A stretch of DNA of 64,000 bases from Halobacillus dabanensis. GTDB lineage: Bacteria; Bacillota; Bacilli; Bacillales; Halobacillaceae. How positions within the stretch are numbered: the first letter of the stretch is position 1; each line of letters opens with the position of its first letter. A program made the translations under genes and the position numbers. The notes under the pieces were generated by a model that saw only the letters and a list, made by a program, of their open reading frames with translations, did not search any database and was not told the DNA's origin. The stretch is from NCBI RefSeq assembly GCF_900114165.1, contig NZ_FOSB01000005.1, forward strand, positions 248,001-312,000. Direction: 5' to 3'. This document shows positions 50,395-58,888 of this stretch, in pieces.

Positions 50395-51054
50395 ATGAAT
50401 AGAGTTGTTGTTGTGGGAGGAGGACCGAAGTCATACATTCCTGATTTGAAAGAATTTTCTTGTGAGGATTGTTATTGGATCGGTGCTGATCAAGGGGCAG
50501 AAGTTCTCGTAGAGCAAGGAATCGCACCAGACCTTGCCATTGGTGATTTCGATTCTGTATCGGAAACCTCCCTCAAAAAGATTGAACAAATATCACAGCA
50601 AATGATCATTTACCCAGATGAAAAAGATGAAACAGATTTAGAGCTTGCAATAAATAAGGCACTTCAAAGAAGCCCTGAGCATATTCTATTATTCGGAGTG
50701 ACAGGTGGAAGAATCGATCACTCTCAGGCTAATATTCAACTTCTTTATCCCCTGATGAAGAAACAGGTGAAAGCGACGATCATCGATCAACAGAATAGGG
50801 TGGAATTAGTGACGGCAGGAGAGCATAAAATTGAAGCGGTTGAGCAATATCCGTATATTTCTTTTCTTCCTGTGACGCTTGACGTGAAGGAACTTACACT
50901 TGTTGGCTTTTACTATCCTTTAGAAAAAGCATACCTGCCCTTCGGTTCCACCTTATGCATCTCGAACAGACTGATTGAAGATACGGGTACTTTTTCTTTT
51001 AAGTCAGGCATACTCTTAGTAATAAGAAGTACAGACTTGCCTAACAAAGGGTGA
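50395..51054 (+). CDS. thiN: Thiamine pyrophosphokinase
   Basis: Converts thiamine to thiamine diphosphate using ATP. The 219-residue protein has VGGGPKSYIPDL, the DQGAEVLVEQGIAPDLAIGDFDS motif with the metal-binding acidic residues, DETDLELAINKAL and GVTGGRIDHSQANIQLL. GGTGGAGG lies upstream of the ATG. In B. subtilis it is yloS, in the same position before spoVM. Confidence 0.95.
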   Translation: MNRVVVVGGGPKSYIPDLKEFSCEDCYWIGADQGAEVLVEQGIAPDLAIGDFDSVSETSLKKIEQISQQMIIYPDEKDETDLELAINKALQRSPEHILLFGVTGGRIDHSQANIQLLYPLMKKQVKATIIDQQNRVELVTAGEHKIEAVEQYPYISFLPVTLDVKELTLVGFYYPLEKAYLPFGSTLCISNRLIEDTGTFSFKSGILLVIRSTDLPNKG

Positions 51055-51095
51055 AAAAGGAGTTCGCATTAGTTCATATAGGAGGAGGGGGCTCT

Positions 51096-51176
51096 TTGAA
51101 ATTTTATACGATTAAACTCCCACGGTTTGTTGGGGGTTTAGTACGCGCAGTCATAAGTACATTTAAAAAAGATTAG
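51096..51176 (+). CDS. spoVM: Stage V sporulation protein M (26 residues)
   Basis: A 26-residue amphipathic helix that recognises the convex forespore membrane and anchors the SpoIVA coat basement layer. The product starts MKFYTIKLPRFVGG and ends STFKKD; Pro9 and Arg17, important in B. subtilis SpoVM, are in place. The start is TTG 51096, preceded by GGAGGAGGGG. Too short for ordinary gene calls, but position (thiN-spoVM-rpmB), length and sequence all agree. Confidence 0.96.
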   Translation: MKFYTIKLPRFVGGLVRAVISTFKKD

Positions 51177-51371
51177 GACTAAAACGGTGGTGCAAAGAAG
51201 GCAGGATGATAAATTTATTTTTATTATTCAGGAATATCAAACTGCTTTCAAGTGTTTGGGTGCTGGCTATTGTAGCTGAAATAGTCAAGAGCAGAAGCGT
51301 CTTGATAGCTCCATACAAAGGGCTACGCTCCGGAGCTGCTGGAATTATGCCAATTAGAAATCTTAAAGTAC

Positions 51372-51401
51372 AAAAAAAGCACCCGGAAAGGGTGCTTTTT
51401 T
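51372..51401. terminator. Bidirectional terminator between spoVM and rpmB
   Basis: AAAAGCACCC pairs with GGGTGCTTTT across a short GGAAA loop, with A-run before and T-run after, so it can end both the plus-strand spoVM message and the minus-strand rpmB message. Bases 51177-51371 contain nothing I recognise. Confidence 0.9.
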
Positions 51402-51429
51402 GCGAGCGTAAAAGCTCTTGCAAATACAA

Positions 51430-51618
51430 TTATACGCGCTGTACTTTGCCGGACTTAAGTTCACGTGCTGTTACGTAAACTTTTTTAGGCTTGCCGTCCA
51501 CAAGGATACGAACTTTTTGTACATTAGCTTTGAATTTACGTTTATTAGCGTTCATCGCGTGTGAACGGTGGTTACCTGAACGTGTACCTTTACCAGATAG
51601 AACACTTCTGCGTGCCAT
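51430..51618 (-). CDS. rpmB: 50S ribosomal protein L28
   Basis: The 62-residue protein has [21 protein letters not shown] and [25 protein letters not shown] 51618 with GGAGGG upstream is used; an in-frame ATG at 51642 is too far upstream of that site. It has no cysteines, so it is a non-zinc form. In the usual Bacillus order rpmB lies opposite its neighbours here, as seen. Confidence 0.97.
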   Translation of the reverse strand: MARRSVLSGKGTRSGNHRSHAMNANKRKFKANVQKVRILVDGKPKKVYVTARELKSGKVQRV

Positions 51619-51813
51619 GAAAATCCCTCCTGTTACATACATAAATCATCAGATACTTAGTAACTTTATCATATAGAGTTAGTGTTTGCAATAATCTACT
51701 ATGAATTATATCAAGAATTTTTTCTTGACAGAACATGCCGATTGTTACACAGTATAGTAGGGATATCCGTCTCATTTTCTCATGATTGAACAGAAATTCA
51801 TAAAGCGTTTTTG

Positions 51814-51822
51814 TGTTATAAT
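51814..51822 (+). promoter_or_regulatory. Extended -10 promoter for yloU-fakA
   Basis: TGTTATAAT combines a TGn extension with a perfect TATAAT; the -35 region is poor. It lies 37 bases before the yloU start and faces away from rpmB. Confidence 0.55.
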
Positions 51823-51858
51823 AGGGTGAGAAAATGAGGATTATAAAGGAGGATCTAT

Positions 51859-52221
51859 ATGTCCGTTGATTTAAATAACCAATATGGTCATATTACAATA
51901 AGCAATGAAGTCATTTCAACGATTGCCGGTGGAGCTGCCGTAGAATGTTATGGGATTGTCGGCATGGCATCCAAAAACCAAATACGTGACGGTTTATCTG
52001 AAATGCTCCGTAAAGAGAACTTTTCCAGAGGGGTCGTTGTCAGACAGGATGAAGATCGCCTCCACATAGATATGTATATCATCGTGAGCTACGGAACGAA
52101 AATTTCTGAGGTCGCTCATAATGTCCAATCACAAGTAAAATACACACTAAACAAAACAGTCGGATTGTCTGTTGACTCTGTGAACATTTTCATTCAGGGA
52201 GTCCGCGTGACAAGCGAGTAG
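51859..52221 (+). CDS. yloU: Asp23/Gls24 family protein (YloU)
   Basis: A 120-residue Asp23-family protein with HITISNEVISTIAGGAAVECYGIVGMAS at the front and VGLSVDSVNIFIQGVRV at the end. The family is associated with envelope or alkaline stress and with membrane lipid metabolism; the biochemical function is unclear. AAGGAGG precedes the ATG. It is paired with fakA, as in most Firmicutes. Confidence 0.93.
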   Translation: MSVDLNNQYGHITISNEVISTIAGGAAVECYGIVGMASKNQIRDGLSEMLRKENFSRGVVVRQDEDRLHIDMYIIVSYGTKISEVAHNVQSQVKYTLNKTVGLSVDSVNIFIQGVRVTSE

Positions 52222-52252
52222 ATAGCGGTTGTAGTCAAAGGAGGAAGCAAGC

Positions 52253-53920
52253 GTGACCTTACAAAAGTTAGATGGCAAAACATTAGCTGAAATGATCTTG
52301 CAAGGGGCTCATCATCTGAAGCAGAACTCCCAAATGATCGATGCCTTGAATGTTTTCCCGGTCCCAGATGGAGATACAGGAACGAACATGAATTTATCTA
52401 TGACATCAGGAGCAGAAGAAGTGCAGTCAGTTGAGGAAAATCATGCGGGTGGTGTGGCAAAATCATTATCCAAAGGTTTGTTGATGGGAGCTCGTGGTAA
52501 CTCAGGAGTCATCCTTTCTCAAGTTTTTCGTGGATTTGCAAAAGCCATAGAAGAAAAGGAATATCTATCCACAAAAGATTTTTCAGAGGCGCTTCAAGGC
52601 GGTGTAACAACAGCTTATAAAGCAGTTATGAAGCCTGTGGAAGGTACGATCCTTACTGTTGCTAGAGAAGCTGCCGAAGCTTCTGTCAATCTAGCAGAAG
52701 AGGAAAATGACTTCATCCCATTCATGGAGGGTGTGGTAGCTGCTGCTAAAGAATCACTGAAACGGACACCAGAGCTGCTGCCTGTATTGAAAGAAGTAGG
52801 TGTCGTCGATAGTGGAGGACAAGGCCTTGTGACGATCTATGAGGGCTTTCTTGCTAACTTGAAGGGGGAAGAGCTGCCTGATATCGAGGACACTGTATCG
52901 ATGGATGATATGGTCAATGCAGAACACCATAAGTTAGCCCAGGATTTCATGAATACGGAAGACATTGAATTCGGTTACTGCACAGAGTTCATGGTTAAAT
53001 TCGAAGAAGAAAAGCTTTCCGAGCATCCTTATGATGAAGAGGCATTCCGTAACGAGCTGAGTGAAATCGGTGACTCGCTGCTTGTCGTCTCTGATGACGA
53101 GCTGATCAAAGTTCACGTTCACGCGGAATATCCAGGGAAAGCGATGACGCTTGGTCAGAAGTACGGAAGTTTGATCAATATGAAGATTGAAAATATGCGG
53201 GAACAGCATACATCCCTTGTTGGGGATAAAAAGAAAGCAAAACCGAAGGCCGAGGAACAGGCAGACTACGGAATTGTAACTGTGAGTATGGGAGACGGCA
53301 TAAAAAAGTTGTTTGAGAGCCTTGGAGCGAATGTAGTCATCCAGGGTGGACAAACGATGAACCCAAGTACTCAGGATCTTTCCGAAGCAATCAAAGAAGC
53401 ACATGCAAAACGCGTACTCATTTTGCCGAATAACAAAAATATTGTCATGGCTGCTGAACAGGCTGCTGAAATGGCTGAAGTAGAAGTGGCAGTCATTCCT
53501 ACAAAAACCATTCCCCAAGGCATGAGCGCACTTCTTGGGTTCAATCCGGAAATAGACCTTGAAGCGAATAAACAAGAAATGATCAGTCTTATGTCAGAAG
53601 TGAAGACTGGTCAGATTACCTATGCAGTCAGAGATACACAAATCGATGGCTTGAATATCGAGAAAGACCATTTCATGGGAATTGCCGATGGTAAAATTTC
53701 TGCTACAGATAAAGATGCATTGACAACGGCAAAAACGTTGTTGAATCAAATGGTAGATGAAGATGAAGACGAGATCTTAACGATTCTGACAGGTGAAGGG
53801 GTCCAGGAGGAGGAAGTCTCTGCATTGGAATCTTACATCGAAGAAACATTTGAAGATCTGGAAGTTGAAATCCATCATGGTGGACAACCCATTTATTCCT
53901 ATATTTTTTCTATCGAATAG
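52253..53920 (+). CDS. fakA: Fatty acid kinase FakA (DAK/DegV family, YloV)
   Basis: Phosphorylates fatty acids bound to FakB proteins, so that exogenous acids can enter phospholipid synthesis. The 555-residue protein has the N-terminal Dha kinase L-type domain (NVFPVPDGDTGTNMNLSM, LLMGARGNSGVILSQVFRGF, VVDSGGQGLV), a middle domain (VHVHAEYPGKAM) and a C-terminal DegV-like domain (FESLGANVVIQGGQTMNPS, LPNNKNIVMAAEQAAEM). GTG start with AGGAGG upstream. A FakB gene is not in this window. Confidence 0.94.
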   Translation: MTLQKLDGKTLAEMILQGAHHLKQNSQMIDALNVFPVPDGDTGTNMNLSMTSGAEEVQSVEENHAGGVAKSLSKGLLMGARGNSGVILSQVFRGFAKAIEEKEYLSTKDFSEALQGGVTTAYKAVMKPVEGTILTVAREAAEASVNLAEEENDFIPFMEGVVAAAKESLKRTPELLPVLKEVGVVDSGGQGLVTIYEGFLANLKGEELPDIEDTVSMDDMVNAEHHKLAQDFMNTEDIEFGYCTEFMVKFEEEKLSEHPYDEEAFRNELSEIGDSLLVVSDDELIKVHVHAEYPGKAMTLGQKYGSLINMKIENMREQHTSLVGDKKKAKPKAEEQADYGIVTVSMGDGIKKLFESLGANVVIQGGQTMNPSTQDLSEAIKEAHAKRVLILPNNKNIVMAAEQAAEMAEVEVAVIPTKTIPQGMSALLGFNPEIDLEANKQEMISLMSEVKTGQITYAVRDTQIDGLNIEKDHFMGIADGKISATDKDALTTAKTLLNQMVDEDEDEILTILTGEGVQEEEVSALESYIEETFEDLEVEIHHGGQPIYSYIFSIE

Positions 53921-53933
53921 AGATAGAGACACC

Positions 53934-53968
53934 AAAAACGCAGCCGGAAAAGGCTGCGTTTTTTTTTG
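53934..53968 (+). terminator. Intrinsic terminator after fakA
   Basis: AAAACGCAGCC pairs perfectly with GGCTGCGTTTT across a five-base loop, followed by more T. Bases 53969-54123 hold nothing I recognise. Confidence 0.93.
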
Positions 53969-54123
53969 AGTTGGCTTCCGAATCAGGTCCATCTAAGATG
54001 ATAGTTTGAATTAATCCACCAACCATTTTTCCCTTTGTTACAACAGATGTAGCAGGACCTTCCTCTTAGTATGGGGTATTATTGATCTCTTGGTAGAAAA
54101 TATATTCCCAAATGTTTTATATC

Positions 54124-55002
54124 TTACCTAGAGATGGGTTTTAATGCCATGTTTTTACGTATGGATAGTACAATTGTCACGAGGTAGCCGAAAAAAAGTA
54201 ATGTATAAATAAAATATATAGCGTTTTCTGCCAATGGGATGGTGTTCAATAATGTCCTGACATTTGTCAGGATGATAAATCCTCCCGCTAGCACTCCAAG
54301 GACAAGTGGCGGCATCACCCGCACAAGCCAGGCAGCAATCGGAGCCGCGACAACCCCTCCTATGACAAAAGCGAAGACTAGTAGCCAGCTGAATTGTTCC
54401 CATCCTAAGAACACTAAAAATCCAAGCGTTGCAGAGATCGTAACAATAAACTCACTTGTATCAACTGTACCAATTACTTTCCGTGGATCTAAACCTTCAC
54501 GGGATAGAAGTACTGGTGTATTGACCGGCCCCCAGCCGCCCCCTCCAATGGCATCTAAAAATCCTCCTGCAAAACCGAGCGGGTAGATGAACCGTTTCTT
54601 AAACGACTTTTTCTTTTTTAAATCATTCGCTCCACGATTTAAATAAAGAAATCGAATAACAATGTAAACCCCTAAGCACAACAAAAAGAGTGATATGTAT
54701 GGCCTGATTATTTCACCAGGGATACGGCTTAGCAACGCAGCACCTATAAAAGCACTAATGGCACCAGGGACTGCTAAAGTCAAGACTAGTCTTTTATCTA
54801 CATTGCCAAATTTATAGTGAGAAAATCCTGAAGCTGCGGTGGTTGCAACTTGGGACAAATGAATGGACGCGGACGCTATAGCTGGGGCAAGGCCATAGGC
54901 AAGCAATATGGAAGAGGAACTAAGGCCGAATCCCATACCTAAAGCACCATCCATCAGTTGAGCAAAAAATCCTACGAAAGAGAACAAAATTAATTTCTGC
55001 AT
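54124..55002 (-). CDS. TauE/SafE family membrane transporter under SAM riboswitch control
   Basis: A 292-residue protein with about eight membrane helices and the TauE/SafE duplications (FVGFFAQLMDGALGMGFG near the start; GFAGGFLDAIGGGGWGPV in the middle). Family members move sulfite, sulfonates or other sulfur compounds. ATG 55002 is chosen because GAGAGGTG lies upstream; a longer frame to 55158 runs into the riboswitch. Its leader contains a SAM-I riboswitch with terminator, so it is made when methionine/SAM is low. With no cysP or sulfate permease visible, a role in sulfur uptake is an inference. Confidence 0.85.
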   Translation of the reverse strand: MQKLILFSFVGFFAQLMDGALGMGFGLSSSSILLAYGLAPAIASASIHLSQVATTAASGFSHYKFGNVDKRLVLTLAVPGAISAFIGAALLSRIPGEIIRPYISLFLLCLGVYIVIRFLYLNRGANDLKKKKSFKKRFIYPLGFAGGFLDAIGGGGWGPVNTPVLLSREGLDPRKVIGTVDTSEFIVTISATLGFLVFLGWEQFSWLLVFAFVIGGVVAAPIAAWLVRVMPPLVLGVLAGGFIILTNVRTLLNTIPLAENAIYFIYTLLFFGYLVTIVLSIRKNMALKPISR

Positions 55003-55084
55003 GATCGACACCTCTCGTTTTGTAATTAAACACATCAGTTTACTTGGTTTTATGCATGAAGAGGTTGTTTGATACCAAACGAAA

Positions 55085-55108
55085 TCCCCCTTCAATCGAG
55101 AAGAGGGA
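55085..55108 (-). terminator. Riboswitch terminator upstream of the TauE gene
   Basis: On the minus strand TCCCTCTT pairs with AAGGGGGA (one G-T) across an eight-base loop and runs into TTTCGTTT. It lies between the SAM aptamer and the start codon at 55002, as expected for a transcriptional off-switch. Confidence 0.8.
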
Positions 55109-55120
55109 TGTGTAAGCCTC

Positions 55121-55218
55121 TCCTTATCTTTCAGACGATCGTCTGCTGGAATGAGCACCTTGCATGAGGTTGCTGCGGGATCGTCAGACCAGTTTCCTCC
55201 CCCGACTCTTCATAAGGA
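55121..55218 (-). promoter_or_regulatory. SAM-I riboswitch (S-box) for the TauE gene
   Basis: On the minus strand the P1 stem pairs TCCTTAT with ATAAGGA. The conserved internal segments are present: GGGGGAGGAAACTGG, GCAGCAACC, ATGCAAGGTGC and ATTCCAGC before the closing GATAAGGA. Some positions are unusual (GAAACTGG where GGGACTGG is typical), but the four-way layout is intact. High SAM should favour the downstream terminator. Confidence 0.9.
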
Positions 55219-55232
55219 TTCAATTTTTTGCT

Positions 55233-55261
55233 TGAATAATACATTCAAAACTATCTGACAA
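55233..55261 (-). promoter_or_regulatory. Possible promoter of the TauE gene
   Basis: On the minus strand TTGTCA (55261-55256), 17 bases, then TATTCA (55238-55233), placing the start just before the aptamer. A TTGACA slightly upstream (55276-55271) with TAGTTT is an alternative. Confidence 0.4.
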
Positions 55262-55324
55262 TTATTCTTTTGTCAATACTTAGAAAAAAATAAAAATCAA
55301 AAAAAGTAATTTTTTCAAAAGGGA

Positions 55325-55353
55325 TTGACATATCCTTGAAAGAAGCATAAGAT
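55325..55353 (+). promoter_or_regulatory. Sigma-A promoter of the sulfate assimilation operon
   Basis: TTGACA at 55325-55330, 17 bases, then TAAGAT at 55348-55353. Transcription would begin about 30 bases before the SAM aptamer. Confidence 0.65.
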
Positions 55354-55390
55354 TTATACCAATCCTTTATCAGAAAATTTTATAAGCTTT

Positions 55391-55506
55391 TCTTATCTAG
55401 AGAGGTGGAGGGACTGGCCCTTTGAAGCCTCGGCAACGGGTTTTACCAAGAAATGGTGAGATACTGTGCCAATTCCAGCAAGTGTAGGGCGCTTGAAAAG
55501 ATAAGG
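55391..55506 (+). promoter_or_regulatory. SAM-I riboswitch (S-box) for cysH operon
   Basis: The P1 stem CTTATCT/AGATAAG encloses AGAGGTGGAGGGACTGGCCC, GAAGCCTCGGCAACGGG, GTGCCAATTCCAGCA and a final hairpin, all at consensus positions for the S-box class. A terminator follows before cysH. Confidence 0.96.
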
Positions 55507-55531
55507 AGAATGGACTCACATTGATGTAGTT

Positions 55532-55566
55532 AACCTTTCTTCTTATTCCAGAAGAGAGGTTTTTTA
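55532..55566 (+). terminator. Riboswitch terminator upstream of cysH
   Basis: AACCTTTCTTCT pairs with AGAAGAGAGGTT (one G-T) across a five-base loop, followed by TTTTTATTTT. It forms the off state of the SAM riboswitch. Confidence 0.88.
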
Positions 55567-55586
55567 TTTTACGAAAGGAGGAGAAA

Positions 55587-56309
55587 ATGAATAAAGAGAA
55601 AGTAACTTACCATCATTTTTCAACCGACCCTTTAGAGGGCATCAATACTGACGATAGCACGAAAGGTGCAAAAGAAGTACTTCGTTGGGCGTACGATCAT
55701 TATGGTTCTGATATTGTGTATGCGTGCAGCTTCGGAGCGGAAGGCGTCGTCCTGGTTGACCTTATAGCTAAAACCAAACCGGATGCTGAAGTTGTTTTTC
55801 TTGATACAGGTCTTCATTTCCAGGAAACTTATCAACTGATCGAAAAAGTAAAGCAAAGGTATCCCAGGTTGCAAATTAAAATGAAAAAACCGTCCCTTAC
55901 GGTAGAAGAACAAGGAGAAAAGCATGGATCGGCATTGTGGAAACGTGATCCGGACCAATGCTGTTACATCAGGAAAATCAAACCCTTGGAGGAAGTGTTA
56001 TCAGGAGTAGGCGCATGGGTTTCAGGCTTGCGGAGAGAGCAGTCTCCAAGTAGGAGTAAAACAAATTATATCAATAAGGATGAACGGTTCAAGTCGATCA
56101 AAGTATGCCCCTTGATTCACTGGACATGGGATGACGTATGGCAATATATCCGACTAAATAGCTTGGAATACAATGAATTGCACGACCAGAACTATCCGAG
56201 TGTCGGTTGTATCCCGTGTACAACTCAAAGTACTGGGGAAGGCCGTTCAGGAAGATGGACTGGTTTCAATAAAACGGAATGTGGTCTGCACACATCCGGT
56301 AATGACTAG
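55587..56309 (+). CDS. cysH: Phosphoadenylyl/adenylyl-sulfate reductase (thioredoxin-dependent, Fe-S type)
   Basis: Reduces activated sulfate to sulfite. The 240-residue protein has the nucleotide loop ACSFGAEGVV, FLDTGLHFQET, and the catalytic Cys in KTECGLHTS (Cys232). It also carries the four cluster cysteines Cys125-Cys126 and Cys208/Cys211 (CCYIRKI and GCIPCTT), which mark the [4Fe-4S] type able to use APS; the B. subtilis enzyme uses both APS and PAPS. AAAGGAGG precedes the ATG. First gene after the SAM riboswitch. Confidence 0.96.
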   Translation: MNKEKVTYHHFSTDPLEGINTDDSTKGAKEVLRWAYDHYGSDIVYACSFGAEGVVLVDLIAKTKPDAEVVFLDTGLHFQETYQLIEKVKQRYPRLQIKMKKPSLTVEEQGEKHGSALWKRDPDQCCYIRKIKPLEEVLSGVGAWVSGLRREQSPSRSKTNYINKDERFKSIKVCPLIHWTWDDVWQYIRLNSLEYNELHDQNYPSVGCIPCTTQSTGEGRSGRWTGFNKTECGLHTSGND

Positions 56310-56330
56310 CAGTAAAAAGGAGGAAACAAT

Positions 56331-57479
56331 ATGTCAATCATTAGTCCGCACGGTGGAAGGTTAGTTAACAGGTGGAGAGATCAAATACCAGAAGAGTTGC
56401 CTGAAAAACGGATCGAATTGGATGCTATGGCATTGAGTGATATCGAATTAATTGCCAATGGTGCCTACAGCCCTTTAACAGGATTCTTAGATGAATCGGA
56501 TTATCATTCCGTTGTTGAAAATATGAGACTAGCAGATGGGACTCCATGGAGTATACCTATCACACTACCAGTGACTAAGGAGCAGGCGGAAGTACTAGAT
56601 GATCAGGCACAACTTGTGAAAGATGGGACGGTTTACGGTGTCATCACCATTTCCAATATTTTTAAACCTGACAAAAAACGGGAAGCGGAAAAAGTTTATC
56701 TGACAACAGATGCTGCCCACCCCGGCGTGAAAAAATTATTGGAACGCCCCGACTATTATGTTGCAGGTGAAATCGAAGTTTTCGAAAGATCTGAGCGTGA
56801 ACATGGAGAACAGTTTTATTTAGACCCTGTTGATTCAAGAAAACTTTTCCAACAATTAGGCTGGAAAAAGGTCGTCGGTTTCCAAACGAGAAACCCTGTC
56901 CATAGAGCGCATGAATATATTCAAAAAGCAGCTCTCGAAACGGTGGATGGACTCTTCCTGAACCCACTTGTTGGGGAGACGAAAAGCGATGATATCCCGA
57001 GTGATGTCCGTATGGAGAGTTATCAGGTTTTGCTTGACCATTACTACCCGAAAGACCGTGTCACTCTTGCAGTCTTCAATGCTGCTATGCGATATGCGGG
57101 TCCAAGGGAAGCCATCTTCCATGCGCTCGTCAGAAAAAACTTCGGTTGTTCCCATTTTATCGTCGGACGTGATCATGCAGGGGTAGGCGACTATTACGGA
57201 ACTTATGATGCGCAAAAGATTTTCAGTGAATTTGAAGAAGAAGAGCTGGAAATTACGCCGCTATTCTTTGAACACAGCTTTTACTGCAAGGCCTGTGAAG
57301 CGATGGCTTCTCATAAAACGTGTCCACACGGGAAAGAAGACCATGTCATTCTATCAGGCACAAAAGTGCGCGAACTTTTACGGAACGGTGAAAAGCCGCC
57401 GAAAACGTTCAGTCGTCCTGAAGTGGTAGAGATTTTAATTAAAGGTCTTCAAGAAAAGCCGGAAACAGTAAAGGGGTGA
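56331..57479 (+). CDS. sat: Sulfate adenylyltransferase (ATP sulfurylase)
   Basis: Activates sulfate to APS. The 382-residue protein has the family motifs [11 protein letters not shown] (185-195) and [17 protein letters not shown]. Zinc-type cysteines lie near the C-terminus ([16 protein letters not shown]), as does the conserved [20 protein letters not shown] precedes the ATG. In B. subtilis the sulfate permease cysP lies between cysH and sat; here only 21 bases separate them. It overlaps cysC by four bases. Confidence 0.97.
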   Translation: MSIISPHGGRLVNRWRDQIPEELPEKRIELDAMALSDIELIANGAYSPLTGFLDESDYHSVVENMRLADGTPWSIPITLPVTKEQAEVLDDQAQLVKDGTVYGVITISNIFKPDKKREAEKVYLTTDAAHPGVKKLLERPDYYVAGEIEVFERSEREHGEQFYLDPVDSRKLFQQLGWKKVVGFQTRNPVHRAHEYIQKAALETVDGLFLNPLVGETKSDDIPSDVRMESYQVLLDHYYPKDRVTLAVFNAAMRYAGPREAIFHALVRKNFGCSHFIVGRDHAGVGDYYGTYDAQKIFSEFEEEELEITPLFFEHSFYCKACEAMASHKTCPHGKEDHVILSGTKVRELLRNGEKPPKTFSRPEVVEILIKGLQEKPETVKG

Positions 57480-58078
57480 CGACAGTGGAAAAAAATATTA
57501 CATGGCATGAGACCTCTGTAACCCAACAAGCTTACAGAGAGAATAATGGTCATCACAGTGGAGTTATTTGGTTTACAGGGTTGTCAGGTTCCGGAAAATC
57601 GAGCATTGCAAATGAGTTGAATCACCTCTTGCATGAACGAGGCATCCACACATACTTACTCGATGGCGATAATATCCGCCACGGACTTAATGCAGACTTA
57701 GGCTTTTCAGAAGAAGAACGAAAAGAGAATATTCGCCGGATCGGTGAAGTTTCTAAGTTGTTTGCCGATAGTGGAACAATCGTTCTGACGGCTTTCATTT
57801 CACCTTTTCAGGAGGATCGCGACCGTGTTCGTGCCTCTTTGCCGGAGGGAGACTTTTTAGAAGTTTACGTCGATTGTCCGATTCTCGAGTGTGAATCCCG
57901 CGATCCTAAAGGATTGTATAAAAAAGCGAGACAGGGGCAAATCAAAGGATTCACTGGAATCGATTCCCCTTATGAAGCTCCCAAACATCCTGATGTGATA
58001 TTAGAATCACACCAAATGGACATAAAGAGCTGTGCTGAAAAACTCTTAATTCTGCTTGAAGACAAAGGATGGATCTAA
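57476..58078 (+). CDS. cysC: Adenylylsulfate kinase
   Basis: Phosphorylates APS to PAPS. The 200-residue protein has the P-loop [11 protein letters not shown], the [16 protein letters not shown] motif, [14 protein letters not shown] and [16 protein letters not shown] 57476 overlaps the sat stop; GTG 57485 is an alternative. Since CysH is an Fe-S type able to accept APS, the kinase may serve PAPS supply rather than be strictly required for reduction. Confidence 0.96.
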   Translation: MTTVEKNITWHETSVTQQAYRENNGHHSGVIWFTGLSGSGKSSIANELNHLLHERGIHTYLLDGDNIRHGLNADLGFSEEERKENIRRIGEVSKLFADSGTIVLTAFISPFQEDRDRVRASLPEGDFLEVYVDCPILECESRDPKGLYKKARQGQIKGFTGIDSPYEAPKHPDVILESHQMDIKSCAEKLLILLEDKGWI

Positions 58079-58093
58079 ACAAGGGGGAAGAGG

Positions 58094-58873
58094 ATGTCTA
58101 AAGTTTATATTGTAGGTGCGGGCCCAGGGGATTATGACTTGATCACAATAAAAGGGTTAAAAGCGATTCAACAGGCCGATGTCATATTGTACGACAGGCT
58201 CATTAATCAAGATTTGTTGGAGGAAGCAGGAGAACATACAGAAATGATTTTTTGTGGCAAGCGGCCGGATCACCATGCCTTGACCCAAACCACCATCAAT
58301 CATTTGCTGTGCAAATATGCCCTTCAGGGAAAAACGGTCACCCGTTTGAAAGGTGGAGATCCTTTCGTATTTGGACGCGGAGGAGAAGAAGCCGAAGAAT
58401 TGGCAAGAAGGAACATTCCTTTTGAAATTGTTCCGGGTATATCTTCAGGAATAGCAGCGCCTGCTTATGCAGGAATCCCTGTAACGCACCGCGAGTATAG
58501 TTCTTCTGTTGCGTTTATTTCAGGAGTAAGCAAGCTCGATGTGGATGAGGAAGCATATTGGGAACATGTCGTGAAAAGTATGGACACTCTTTGTATCTAT
58601 ATGGGCGTAAAAAAACTTCCGGACATTTGTGATCGTCTCTTGAAATATGGTCGTAAGGCAGAAACTCCGATCGCCCTCGTCCAATGGGGGACAACAGACC
58701 AACAAAAGACGGTCTCAGGAACACTGACGGATATTGTCGAAAAGGCACGCGACGTAAAAAATCCTTCCATGATAATCGTAGGGGAGGTTGTGAAACTCAG
58801 GGAAAAACTGCAGTGGTTTGAACCTTTATCACAGGAAGAAGCCCGGTCTGTCATTGAATCTGTTGTAGGTTAA
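58094..58873 (+). CDS. sumT: Uroporphyrinogen-III C-methyltransferase (siroheme synthesis)
   Basis: Methylates uroporphyrinogen III twice with SAM to give precorrin-2, the first step to siroheme. The 259-residue protein has VYIVGAGPGDYDLITIKG, VILYDRLIN, VTRLKGGDPFVFGRGGEE and YAGIPVTHREYSS. It corresponds to B. subtilis ylnD. It uses the same molecule, SAM, that the operon leader senses. AAGGGGG precedes the ATG. Confidence 0.95.
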   Translation: MSKVYIVGAGPGDYDLITIKGLKAIQQADVILYDRLINQDLLEEAGEHTEMIFCGKRPDHHALTQTTINHLLCKYALQGKTVTRLKGGDPFVFGRGGEEAEELARRNIPFEIVPGISSGIAAPAYAGIPVTHREYSSSVAFISGVSKLDVDEEAYWEHVVKSMDTLCIYMGVKKLPDICDRLLKYGRKAETPIALVQWGTTDQQKTVSGTLTDIVEKARDVKNPSMIIVGEVVKLREKLQWFEPLSQEEARSVIESVVG

Positions 58874-58888
58874 AAAGGAGTCAGATAT

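Noticed and set aside
51725-51758. TTGACA followed 22 bases later by TATAGT, upstream of yloU, as a Spo0A-type promoter
   Set aside because: The spacing alone is not enough, and a better extended -10 lies nearer to the gene; no Spo0A box is evident.
52934-53575. 213-codon minus-strand frame opposite fakA
   Set aside because: It lies wholly inside the well-conserved fakA coding sequence, with no ribosome binding site; a shadow of codon bias.
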